Below are positions 22,250 through 33,890 of a stretch of 64,000 bases of DNA, one piece after another. A model generated the notes under the pieces. The model searched no databases. It saw only the letters and a program-made list of their open reading frames with translations, and was not told the DNA's origin. Position numbers and translations under genes: made by a program. Numbering within the stretch: position 1 is the first letter of the stretch; each line of letters begins with the position of its first letter. The stretch is from NCBI GenBank assembly GCA_002633025.1, contig NMRB01000253.1, positions 129,504-193,503 of the forward strand. Reading direction: 5' to 3'. The stretch is from Notospermus geniculatus (taxonomy: Eukaryota > Nemertea > Pilidiophora > Heteronemertea > Lineidae).

Positions 22250-22560
22250 ATGGACACCCTCATGTTGTTTATTTGCTTTGATATAAAGTTCATGTACCCC
22301 ACATTAATGTTTATAATTATTCAGTATCGATTACCTTTGTTTGTGCTTCGAAAGTCAAGTTGGTTCTTTCTTTGTTTGATTGCTGCAACATTAGTGACAA
22401 GGACTCCCTCTTGTTGTTTCTTTGCTTTGATATAATGTTCATATACCCACATTAACGTTCAAAATAATTCAGTCTCAATTACATGTTATTGTTGCTTAGT
22501 TTCTCCAAAAGTCAAGCTCCTTCTTTGTTTGTCTTGACTTTGCATCGTTGGCGACACAAG
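22250..22560. repeat. Diverged tandem duplication, about 149-bp unit
   Basis: Both units contain CCCTC(A/T)TGTTGTTT, TTTGCTTTGATATAA, CCACATTAA, ATAATTCAGT and AAAGTCAAG in the same order (first from about 22250, second from about 22399). No coding potential is evident. Confidence 0.75.
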
Positions 22561-22741
22561 TAGGCCTACTGAGATATATTATGAAAGACCTAGAAGACAG
22601 CTAGTTTTTAAGAGGACATGCATCAAACTTAAGATTTCCACCGGAGTAAGAGGAAAGTGTCAATGTCATCAAGGAAGCCAATATATCTAGTAAAATGTAA
22701 TTCTGTGTCCAAGCATTTGATCATGAAATAGAAACGGGATT

Positions 22742-22928
22742 CAAAGGTGACAGACATTGCTTCCTACCGGATTCGAACCCACGGACCCTCGCATTGGGCG
22801 TCAATCACCAGCACTAAGGGGCAGCACGCCTTAACCCTTTCACTGCCGTAGGCAGAATTTGGCATTGAGAATGACAGCGAATTTGGGAATTCGGCAGTGA
22901 AAGGGTTAACCACTAGGCCAAATTCCCA
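22742..22928 (-). repeat. tRNA-derived SINE interrupted by a mini-element
   Basis: Read on the - strand: GGGAATTTGGCCTAGTGG with a canonical A box (TGGCCTAGTGG, 22910-22921), then, after removing the insertion, TTAAGGCGTGCTGC, and a perfect B box GGGTTCGAATCC (22769-22780). The A-box arm resembles tRNA-Ser/Leu-type D arms (GTGGTTAAGGCG). Confidence 0.75.
22831..22909. mobile_element. piggyBac-like mini-element (71 bp) with TTAA target duplication
   Basis: TTAA (22831-22834), then 71 bp that start CCCTTTCACTGCCG and end with the inverted copy CGGCAGTGAAAGGG, then TTAA (22906-22909). TTAA target duplication and CCCTTT-type ends are established marks of the piggyBac superfamily. The element is little more than two ends. 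Confidence 0.85.
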
Positions 22929-25900
22929 TCTTCAAAAAAGATGGTTCAAGCATTCGATGAGGAATAGTTAGTCATAAGAAAGAACGTTTTGAGAATCATG
23001 TAAGATCTGGCCCTAGTCTTTTGGGGCAGATTCAGTTAAGATCACTTGGATTCCACTGTTTTGTATGAGACTATCCCCATAGAGCAAGGGTTCAATTTTC
23101 AATGTTTCCTTGAAGAATACCCTGGCTAAGATCAAAGGAAGTCTTATGACAATTGCTTTTCAGCAGATACGCCATGTGATAGTGAAAGGTTCCCAATATT
23201 ATGCCAAGGGACCAAGCTTGAAAACTACATCACTACCAAAGGATGTTCTTTTCCTGTATACTACAATGGACAGCATGGAGTGAGATGGAAAAAACATAAC
23301 AACCTACCTATTGCTTCATATATGATAGAGAACCCTCTTGTAAGTTCTAAGACTTTCTTCCTGACTTCGGCTCCTGGGTTTTGTAGAAGTTGTGCTGACT
23401 ACAAAGATACTTGGGAATATGCTATCTTTGGACTCGGACACTGCTGTCTGTATGTAGTTGTCGATGATGACACTATGGGTATTTCTGCTGCATTCAGCTT
23501 CAACAGACTCAAAGAATATTCTGTACATTGTTAATCTTACATTAGACGTAATGTAAATGTCTTCACAGTCCGACAAGGTGAAGTTACTCATTATTGTATA
23601 TATATGAGTTCTCAAAAGAGCTACACTTTGTTCTTTTATGCACATCTTTGTATTGTGCCTTAAAGATCATGTTACCATTTATTTTGTACTGTTGGCACTT
23701 AGGTAATGAGATTATGACAAGCAGTGTTTGGAGCAAGACTGTTGTTACAGATTGCTTTCATTTCAGATGTTGTCAGAGGGATGTAGGGTGAATGCAGTGA
23801 TGAAGTAAAAAGTTGAGAGACCATCCATTTAGAAGTCCTTTTCTCATCTTGCCAGTTTGTTGAATCTTACCTGGTATAGAACTGTGTCCGGCTGAGGCAC
23901 GGTTTATTACTACAGGGTACATAAGATTTGTGTCCGTCAAGAATTATCAATTATGACCAAGTGCACTGCTTCCGTTTGCTGAGTCACCAGGCAAGATTAA
24001 CAGACACCCGTATCATCATCTGCGCGTTAATCTCCCATAATTATTCCATGCAGTCCCCCAAGATCACGCCATAAGACACAACTCTCGTATGTCATCTGTA
24101 CTTCACCTGTGGATGTCAAAACGTGCACCAGTCACTCTGTAGTCCGCCTCAAGGGAGCATCAGAATTACGCAAAATCTTCTGATTCTGGTCCCAAGATGA
24201 CCATATCACTCCTGGCCAAACCTAACAGGCACGATTACAAAACGCATGTCATCCTCAATGTCTTACACTTTGTAAATTATAGCAGCCATGTTATGACAAT
24301 TAGGAGATGATTCACATCTTGGCCAATTTTTTTTTCATCAGAAATTGGTGTGTTTTCTAATCTGTGTTAGCAGTGTTGTTCTTGAAGGGTTCGAAAATTG
24401 GGATACAAGCTGAATTTCTATTGTACTTAATTGGATTCAGTCTTCGGGGTCGTGAGTTGGTCTTATTGCAGACAGGTCTGTTACTTGGGACATGTCAAAT
24501 TTTCACCTATTGGGCAGACAGTCAATGGCAAGAAAAAAATTAATCAAGACAAATAGGTAGCATTTTTCACATCTTTACAAGATAATCATTATCAATTGTT
24601 TCTTGTCTTCAGTCCCCTTGGGGATTGACCGCCAATCAGAGTGACTAGTGTGACAACTTGGTAGTTACGATCTTACAGAAGTGTATGACTAATCTGATTG
24701 GCTGAGGTCAAATGAAGAGGTCAGTAGCGGCTTGGTGTTCGTTACGTCACTTTCCAATGGTCACAGAAGGTCTGGTTGCATTCAGGATACTGGTGGAGGT
24801 AGAGACTGGGGTCAGCATGGTCGGTGTCATTTGTTTAGTCACCTTGCAATTTATCAAGGAGTGGCTATCACATGGTCACAGGGTTTTCAGGGTCCAGATG
24901 AAGCTGACAGCGCGGCGGCACAGCGGTTGGTGTCATTTATTTAGACACCTTCCAAAAGGTCAAGGGAATGGTCTGCCACTGTCATGCTGGATTGATGAGC
25001 CAAGCTGGTGGGTTCATCTCTAGGTGATGAATTTAACATGCTCAGGGGTGTCTGTTTGGCTGCTGAATTCTGGAACAGTGTGATAATTAACGGATGAACA
25101 AGCCTTTGTCTTGATCATAACACTGCCCTGCTGTAATCACCAACTTTTCCAACTCGTTGAAAGCAACTACAGTTAAGGGTTAATGCTCTTTACCTGTTCG
25201 TGATTCAATATTACAGTCACGTATTTGTTCTTCATTCAAAGTGACACCGACAGTAAAGCTTTGAACCAATCTTGAAATTTGCCATATACCTCTGCCGAGT
25301 TAGTCTTATCAATCACCCAAGACAATCCAATGCCACCTCGCTGTCACCAATGTCATTGTCACCGTGTGAGATTATTACAAAATTGAAATCCACTCTGTGG
25401 AAACCCCTTCGTTTCATCAATCGTGGCCGCACTTGTCAGCTGAAATCAACTTTAATCAGGGCTCGCTTGTTTCGGCGGGGCACTTCAGAGATACTAGCAT
25501 TATCTTGTCAATTCTTACCCTTTGCCTGTTCACCAGAAATTACCGGTGACACTTTCAATAAAATGAAAAGTTATATAGAGAATGTCTAGACAAAAGATAT
25601 TGGTGTAAGAAAAAAAATTGTACCATGCTAAATAAAAAGTCATTATGAATAAAAAGGATGATAAAATTGCACAAATTGGCATTTTATTGCTAAGATGTGG
25701 CTCTTAATAATACCAATATTTCTTGCTATTGTCTACTCAGGAAGCTTCTTGGATGTTGAAATCAAATCTATTTTGAAGTCGAGAGGGTGAGGGAGTCAAC
25801 CGCAGGATTGCAGTATTACTTCAGTTAAACCTTCTTTTGTGAATATGGGTGGGACTGTATTGTATTTGTATGTTTCATCAGGGCCAAAGACAGATTGGCC

Positions 25901-26059
25901 CTGTTTAAGATAAGGAAGAGGCCATCTCAAGCTACTCACGTCATCACTTTGATGGGGTCTTTTACTTGCCCTTGCAAAGGAACAAGGTACAAGGCACCAT
26001 GGCTTACTGCCCCGTGCGACGAACGTCAAGAGCCAGGGATGCTATCCCATGGCCTGGGC
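22929..26059. other. Gene-free stretch
   Basis: No gene recognised. A degenerate threefold unit occurs at about 24733, 24821 and 24929 (GGTGTCATTTGTTTAGTCACC and relatives). A short inverted repeat with CCAATCAGA arms lies at 24631-24701. Confidence 0.45.
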
Positions 26060-26132
26060 TGCAGTAGATTTGAACCCGGGACCTGCTGCTTGCTTATAGC
26101 GGACGTGATAACCACTCCACTATCGGGGCTCT
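26060..26132 (-). repeat. tRNA-derived SINE head
   Basis: On the - strand GCCCCGATAGTGGAGTGG then TTATCACGTCC (A box) and GGTCCCGGGTTCAAATC (B box) lie about 45 bp apart, as in a tRNA. The head resembles tRNA-Val-type genes, but the acceptor ends do not pair, so it is a SINE or pseudogene and not a working tRNA. Confidence 0.7.
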
Positions 26133-26811
26133 CCATGGGTGGAGTGCAGTGGTTCATTGCATGTCCCACATTGATTGCCGTGTATCGTTAGAGATATTTG
26201 ATGACAGATGAAGCAGAGTTCATGTGTAAAGCTTATCGCCCATTATCACGTACCCTATGTAAAATTGAAGAACTTTCACAATTACTCTTCTAAATTGTCA
26301 ACTAGTTCAACAAAGTATCTTTCAGTGGATGAGCGTACACTCATTTCATTACCATCCATCTGGACTGATATCTTCCGTTTTGTTTAATATCGACCGTTTA
26401 TCGAGCTTTTGTCTTATGAAGTGGCTGCACCATTTCAAGTGGTGGCTTAAAGTGGGCACTAGAACAATGTACACCACTCAGCATTGACCAATTAACGTAT
26501 ACTAGTCGCGGTGAAGTGGCCAAAGCTCTTTGTAGAAAGGACTTTTAGTGTGCTGGTAACTAACTATTGGGATAGTTAGAAGCAGAGCTCTCTCATCTGA
26601 CCCTCAGTTATCATTCATGTGGAGCTCTTATACATGACGTTTTGATTCTGTTGTCAGATTCGAAATAAATCCAAGACACTGTTTATTCCCAAAACAAGAA
26701 ATATGGATCCTAAAGACATTCCTAAAATAAAAACACGTCATCTACCTGCTCCTCTTCAGACTTGGAATTCTACATGTATTTTATCTACTAGAAGATGACA
26801 ATATTACATGG

Positions 26812-27067
26812 TAATTCTAGTCTCTTGAGGTTCTCAATATATATCGAATCAAAATACACGACATACACGGTTACAAAATCTGTTTCTGCAATAAACACCA
26901 GAAGTTAAGTTACTTATAAGAACTTTCAAAGATGTGACGATGGCATAATTCTAGTCTCTTGAGGTTCTCAATATATACCGAATCAAAATGCACGGTTACA
27001 AAATCTGTTTCTGTAATAAACACTACAGAAGTTAAGTTGCTAATAAGAACTTCCAAAGTTGTGATGG
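26812..27067. repeat. Tandem duplication, 134-bp unit
   Basis: TAATTCTAGTCTCTTGAGGT starts both units (26812 and 26946), followed by TCTCAATATATA, GAATCAAAAT, GGTTACAAAATCTGTTTCTG and AGAAGTTAAGTT in each. The second unit lacks about 8 bp and has gained a few bases. Non-coding. Confidence 0.88.
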
Positions 27068-30000
27068 AACCAAAAAGCTCTTTGATTGATATTAAAATAT
27101 CCTTGCTACTTAAATCCTCATTGATGTCAATTATTGCACAAAGCCCCTTTATTTTCAATATCAATTGCATTTTTCAAGAAGTCTCTATTTACCACTTAAG
27201 CATTTCAAAAAACGAGCTTTGTTTTGAACTGGAGTCACTCAATGGCAATATTGTTGGGCCATTGGCGCCATCGCCTCCTTGGCGAGACGAAGGATAATCT
27301 GACATTTCACTTGAGCATTTTTCAATCATTTTAAAAATATCTCAAGTGTGTTGTTCTTAATGGCGGATTTGTGTTGGCTGCAACTAACAATTTTCGCCCA
27401 TCCTATGTTTGTCGATTTCTCTTGTCTGCCATCTCATTGTCTGCTGTGAATTTTTACCACTGTCATCAGAGCTTTGAGTGGTAAGCAGTTGCCTCATTAC
27501 CTCAAGTGTTCAAGTACAATGTGTTTTACTGTAACTACCTTCCGCAGTTGAAACGTTTAGCTTGACGAAGAGGCACTTGCTGTCTTTTTCATTGCCTGCA
27601 GTAGACAGCTGGCACCAAATACTTCCTCCAGTTGTCATCAAGAGGCTGAAATTAATTTAAGAGTTTGGTTTTAGTGAACATTATGCCGTTTCCAGGTTCT
27701 ATAATGTACTTGATTTTTGCAGTCTGACAATATGCTAACAAACTGAAAGTTTTCAACGAAGATCTTGTTTTACTTCTTTTGTTACATATGCCAATCTTAC
27801 AGTTTCTTCTTGTGCATTTTGACAAGATATATCTGAATTCACTGTCTTACTCATTCTTCCTTCACACATTTTAGTGTTTCCTTACAAAGCTTTATTGATG
27901 ACGTTCATTAAGACACACTTTCCCCTGAACCATTATTGCACATATTTTGTTTTAATCTGAATGATTCACAATTAATACTTTAATTGCCCTATCTATTGAA
28001 GCTAATTACATTTACAAACCTTTGTTTAAACCATGAGTCATTGTAGTAAGTTCGTATTTTATTACCAATACCTCAAATTTAAATATTATCGATATGAGTT
28101 GAGAACTATCATCGATTTGTAAAATTCTAAAGGTATTGATTGCTAAGTACGTAAACGTGTACTATAAATAAATGCTGATCACTTTCATGCTCTCAAATTA
28201 GAAAATATGTTGCTAAATATGAATATTTTAGGTCTATTTATATATTTTGTTGGTAATTTGCGTGGGGTTTCCCTACTAAAATTTCTTCCAAAAATAATAA
28301 CACAAATTAAATTTTTTAGAATATTTTTTTCAATGAATGTGTATTGACCATATAACGTTTTGGAATAAACTTCAGATTTTTCCATATATGGTTTGTTAAC
28401 AACTAACAAGTACCATCCAGACTATTGTTTAATGACGTCAGGTTGAAGAAGAACTAGATCTTTTACCAATACACCAGTTTGGGTAACATGAACCGCAAAC
28501 ATGGAGACAGTGTTGCCCAGGGTAGCATCCGCACCTTTTTTTACCACACCTCGTGAGGTTATAGGTTTTCTGTCTGCTTTGCCGGAAGTTGAACTTGCGA
28601 GATGAACCTAAACGTGCAGTGTACAACCCTAATCTTATGGGAGCTGTAACTGTACTGGTAACTGAATTAATGAAGAAGATTGAGCTACAAATGCCAGAAA
28701 CAGAAAATTTCATGAAATTAAAAGAAAAACTTCATCCTTTCAAAGAATGTTTTCAGACCATCCATGGTAAACATGACAAATTTCATGAGGCTCTGCCTTT
28801 GTTCACCTGCATCCTTTTCGATGTTCTGATTGCCTTTGAAGTAAATGTAACTGAGAGGTGACAATAACATCAGGCACAAGTATATTTGATTTCCACTGGC
28901 CAAACCAAATAAGGACACATCCAACATTGTCATACTGAAGAGTAAAGAAGTTAAACCAGCAGGGGAGTCAATTGGCCTCAACTGAACATATCGGATGTTT
29001 ACTTTATATCAGACAAGGATAATTACCATGGATATCCTTAACACAATATGTATTGGCTTATCGATTTCGCATCTGATGTAGGGACTCGGACACAGGCAAG
29101 ACAAGTGCCAGGGTACTTGGTTGATTGACATGGTCAATCTGTGGCAATTGGACGGAAGAGGTTCACTTCCAGCAATGATTACCATGACCTGTGCTTTATG
29201 TCATCGACTTAGAGGTGCTGGAGGAAGGACAGTCAAAGGTGCATTGTCATAAGAAAGAGTAGATATGGAGTTCTTACGTACACCTATTGAACTTGAACTG
29301 CCATCCTGCCCTCTGAAGTCCGAAGTTGGAGAGACTCTGGAGAGTTCAGGGAGGACTCTGAACAGTGCTTTGACATTGAGACTGACTAATAAGATGAAAC
29401 TGACAAATAAGACGAAATACCAACTGACTTGACCACAGCAGCCACCTCAATTTTTAACACATCTCCAATTAGAGCTTTCGACCCAATGATCTCACCTCTC
29501 TCAACCTACTCAAACAGCTGCAACGAGTAGAATTCTGGAGGGCATTAAACAATGAGGGCTGGAGGGGAAGGATATGGCTATCTCGACTGCGTCATCTCTC
29601 GGGGTGTCATTTGGTAAGCCCTGAGGCCACAACTGAAACAATGGTAGGACACTGTCTGTTCTTTACTAATGAGACAAGAGGCAGTCAGGGAATCATTCAC
29701 GATGTCAGCATGTGTGAACATCGCCCTCTCTGATGTGATGTAGCCGCAGGGACTTCTTGGATACCATTAAAAAGCCTCCATCTGAATCTCTCCTTTGGAT
29801 CATTGTTGGTAGCAGAATAGAAGGTATTGGTGTAGTACACCACAGTTGTGTTGTCACCAATTCAGCTAATTGTATACCTAGTTTGCATGTATCTCACTGT
29901 CATTTTCTTTGATGTCTCCTGAATACATTGTGAGGCCCTATTGTTCATTAAGGATCATTGGATGATGATGAGATCCAGGAGCTTGCACTTCTCAAAAGGA

Positions 30001-30199
30001 ATATCTGGTAGCATTTTTGTGAGAGCCAATGAATGAGCCATCACCTCTTTGACTCTAGGAGAATATGATTGGACCTGCTAAATTCCAATGCAGTTTTCCA
30101 TCCTGATAGGTCTCTCTACGTTACGTGTTTGCTCTCTTGGCAATGTAGAAAAGGTCTTTTCATCATCTCTTCAATGTGCATTGCTGTCTTTCTGTTGAC
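27068..30199. other. Gene-free stretch with one cysteine-rich open frame
   Basis: Mostly AT-rich unique sequence. On the - strand about 28560-28438 reads RCGKKRCGCYPGQHC, then CGSCYPNWC and a stop: a cysteine pattern that could be a decayed zinc-binding tail. On the + strand 28589-28861 is open without a recognised motif. I do not call a gene from either. Confidence 0.4.
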
Positions 30200-30262
30200 A
30201 GTACCGAGATTCGAACCCACACCTCCGCATAAGGCAACACCACCAGCATTACTGTCGAGGCA
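30200..30262 (-). repeat. Possible tRNA-derived SINE head
   Basis: A good B-box-like GTGGGTTCGAATCTC lies on the - strand at about 30204-30219, with the usual GC-rich tRNA-like context. The A box is poor, so this is weaker than the other SINEs in the window. Confidence 0.4.
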
Positions 30263-32989
30263 AGTGACCAGCGTAGTAAACCTATCATTTCTGTCTTTCT
30301 GTTGAAAGTGTATTTTGGTGATAGTGGTTTAACATGATAATCTGTCACTGATATATTCTGTGGCAGGTTGGCACCTTTAGGACCCATTCTGCCATGGTGA
30401 AAAAGATGCAGATGCGTGTGGAGCAGGAAGTATAATTCCACTTGCCTACAGGACTTGCACCTTTAGGGGCATCTAAAACAACCCATCTGCTCAAATATGA
30501 ATAAAGAGAAGCACGAGCCGTAAACCCACGTTGACGGGTGCCTCAAGGCCATTCCACGATGCCGCAGGCATGTAGAGGGATATCATGTGTGGACAGTCAG
30601 AGTCAGATCCAGACAGAAGTCACGCAATTGGTTAGGAAGAAAATGATGACCAGACCATGACATTGTGCTTCATGAAATATTGACCTATTGCCTTGGGAAC
30701 GTCCGTGAGGTAGCCCCAAGGGGACACAGGACACGTTCCATGTGAGAATAGCTGAGTCACGACCATGGCCCTGGTCACAATGTTGAATGTGGAAGTCCAT
30801 TCCCGGCCTTCCACATGTTTGCCTCGGGCACATCAGTCTTTCTGCATCACCTTTGGGTCTCATACAACCATTAGTACAACATTTGGTGATGCTATATTGT
30901 GTATGGTAACTACTTTAAGGTCCTTCAGATCAGTTAGGTACGAGAGGGCACTTATGACTAGTTTGTACCATGAACCTGCCAGGACTGTCCCTTTATTTTC
31001 CCTTGAGGTCAGCATTCAGTGTCATTCCCTGAAAGAAAGAATGAAAGAGCAGCAGTATATAACCTAAGGATGCATTGGTTGATGATGATTAATTAATTCA
31101 TGATGAACCATGGGAAGCAATAAAGACCCTCAAGTTAATTCCCTAAGGGTCAACTCTATGTGTGAAAGGTCTAACTCAGAAATAAAGGGTCCCACACAGT
31201 GTGATTAACAGCCCTTCATGGACATGATTATTATTTTATAACCTGATTAGTGGCTGTGGTGAAATGACGGTAGCCTTGAGGCCCATGAGCTACCTATTTC
31301 TTGCAGGACACCCCAAAGCATGATGCTTCCTAGTTGCTGTTGACTGGAAAGCTGAATAGAATAGATTGGAATCGGTGTGTTGGTGGGCATATTGAAAAGC
31401 ATGCGTTGCATTGCAGTGCATTCAAAACCTACTGGACGGATAAGCATGGCGGGATGAGGAAAGGACCAGATCAATCAAGTACTGATGAAAAATACCCATT
31501 TATGGAGAAAAGTTTTACATCACTTTTAAGAACAAGAAGCAAACTTAAGAAAAAACAAATCTTACTCCAGATCCTACCTTTTAGGGTAAAACTTATACTA
31601 CAAAAAGAGATAAGTGCAAGGCTTCTTTGCACAGAATATTATTTTCAGGTTGCTGCTGCTGATCTCTTATTGCCGTTCTCAGGCTAACCATTGTGGAAGA
31701 ATCCAAAAATAACTTTCATCTGCTACTATAGGATTCCCCTGACTTAGAGATCTCCTTCGCTTCTCTCTTTCCCCATTGTAGTAATTTTTTTCCAAAAATG
31801 GTATTTTAGGTACGTTCTTTGCTTAAAATAGCATGGAGTTGTATGAAAAATAACCGGGGGAGTTTCCCCTAATCGTTTGCGTTGTAATCCCCTTGTGTCC
31901 TGAATGACGTTTTCCGATTTTTGCTTTCATGTTTCAGGAAGAGGCTGATGTTCATACAATACATATCTATAAATACGTTCTCTGCTTCTGATTTAGGCTT
32001 TGATGTCAGTGATGCATCAACGATATTCGTTTCACTTTGTTGCTTCTTTGAAGTTGAAAGGACCGTGACGATTGAAATCCTCATGGCTTTTAATGAGTGT
32101 ACGATGACATGTTCGTCATTAGTTATTCACTCATTAATCTGCTTAATCTGTTCTGGTTTTGTCAAGCGATTGTTTCCCCTGGATAAAAGACTTTTAAAAG
32201 GTTAGACTTGTGATGTTGTTTTGCCTTTCTTGGCTGTAAATGACTGGCTTCTTATTATGGTAAATTGCTTTTGATGATTCATAGACTATTGTGGTTTTTC
32301 TGAGGGATACCATTTGAAGTTTAACTTTTGACGTAAATTCATTCTAAAAATTTAATTTTTCCCTCCCTCAAAAAAGTAAACTCAAACCCTGCCTTGTCTT
32401 TTTCTTATTTTTGATGTTCAGTCATTTAATGATTAATTGATGATTAATGAAGGGGTTGCTCATCAGGGATTCCCATGTCTAGACTTGTGTTTAGGAACAC
32501 CCTCCTCTGACGCAAGTAAGGATAAATTTATTCCCAAGGTATAGTTACAATATGAAAGCTAATGATGCTGATTCGGTAAATACCAACTTATCCTCATAAT
32601 TTCTACGAATGGTAACCAGTGGTTTCTTCGTCTTCTCATTTTGGTCAGTTTTCAAAGTGCGCTCCAGGTTCTTGCATTGTTTGCCATCTCACTCCATAGC
32701 AAGAAGCATAGCTCAGTCATGGGCTCCGGTCTACATGCTCTTTGTCTTCTCAATTAGCTGCAGCTCAACGGAAGGTTCTTTGGAATGTCCTACTGCTTTG
32801 CCTTTTCCGTAATTGTAAAGGCCTGCTCCACTCCAGCCTCAGCACTCATTGAAAATAAGTGGCCACTCTCCTCATTCTATACTGCTTGTCATCCGGTTCA
32901 GTCACACTTAACCACTCTCCATGTTCAGCTTGCCATTCATATTCATAGCCACTCTCTTTGTTTTAGTGCCTTTTGCCATCATATCAACA
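30263..32989. other. Gene-free stretch, nothing recognised
   Basis: No exon-like sequence with splice context, RNA gene or clear repeat was seen on either strand. Confidence 0.45.
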
Positions 32990-32992
32990 TTA

Positions 32993-33711
32993 GGCCTTAG
33001 TTATTTAATTACTTGTTTTACGGATCTGTTTTTTGGAAAAGTAAGCTGGGAGGTCGAAATAAAAATAAAAATAAAAGTCCCGTTTGACCATTTTTATTTT
33101 TATTTTTGCTGATGTCATTCTTGGCATTTGCTTGGACAAGCGGTGGTCGAAATAAAAATAAAAATAAAATTGTATCATTCATCAAGATCGGATTTCTGAA
33201 TAAAAATAAAAACATCTATGTTAAAAAGGAACTAATTCTGTCTTTTAATATTTATTGTTGTTCCACCAGATGGAGAAATAAATTATCTCTTGGGACAAAA
33301 TTGGGTTATGAATGAATATACATATGCCATAAAACTGTGTAGTGACACCTGACACCTCACCAAACTGTGTTGTGAGACCTGGAAAGATTGGCTGTCATTG
33401 CATGGTGTTACAATATGGCAGCCATGGCGGCAATCTCATCCATCTCATCGCGTTTTGGATGCTGATTTTGGAGCTTTATTCACACTTTTGTTGTCCAGAT
33501 TTTTTTCTGGAGGAGGGGTTTGGACGAGATCCGGCGGGAAAAAGAAAAAGAAATCTTGTGAGTGTTCATATGATCGGGATTTTATTTCTGAATAAAATTT
33601 TTTCCTGAAACTTTTGAATTTGAAACATCGGTGGCATGAAAATTTTTTATTTTCATCTGGGAAATTTCACGTCGGCGGATCCGTAAAACAAGTTATTAAA
33701 TAACTAAGGCC
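32993..33711. mobile_element. PIF/Harbinger-like MITE, 719 bp, TTA target duplication
   Basis: The left end GGCCTTAGTTATTTAATTAC then TTGTTTTACGGATC matches the right end read on the other strand (GGCCTTAGTTATTTAATAAC then TTGTTTTACGGATCC): about 34 of 35 bp. TTA flanks both ends (32990-32992 and 33712-33714). A 3-bp TWA target duplication with GG-starting inverted repeats is typical of PIF/Harbinger and Tourist-like elements. The interior holds inverted and direct (AAAAAT)n tracts (from about 33057, 33094 and 33150) and no transposase. Confidence 0.85.
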
Positions 33712-33826
33712 TTAGCCCTTTCTCTAGGTTCTGCCAGAGAGATCGGACAGATGTCTTCTTTCACTGTAAATTGGGAAACTGTACTGCCACAGGTCTCTGG
33801 TGATGTAAGAGTCAAGCTGCCAACAT

Positions 33827-33890
33827 TGCCATAAATGCCAATGATGATCACTCATCTTTGCCATAAATGCCAATGATGATCACTCATCTT
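33827..33890. repeat. 32-bp perfect tandem duplication
   Basis: TGCCATAAATGCCAATGATG then ATCACTCATCTT occurs twice back to back (33827-33858, 33859-33890) with no difference, so it is recent. Confidence 0.93.

Noticed and set aside
26060-26132. Possible working tRNA-Val gene on the - strand
   Set aside because: A and B boxes are present but the acceptor stem does not pair, and related sequences recur at 18.7/20.0 and 22.8 kb, as expected for a SINE family.
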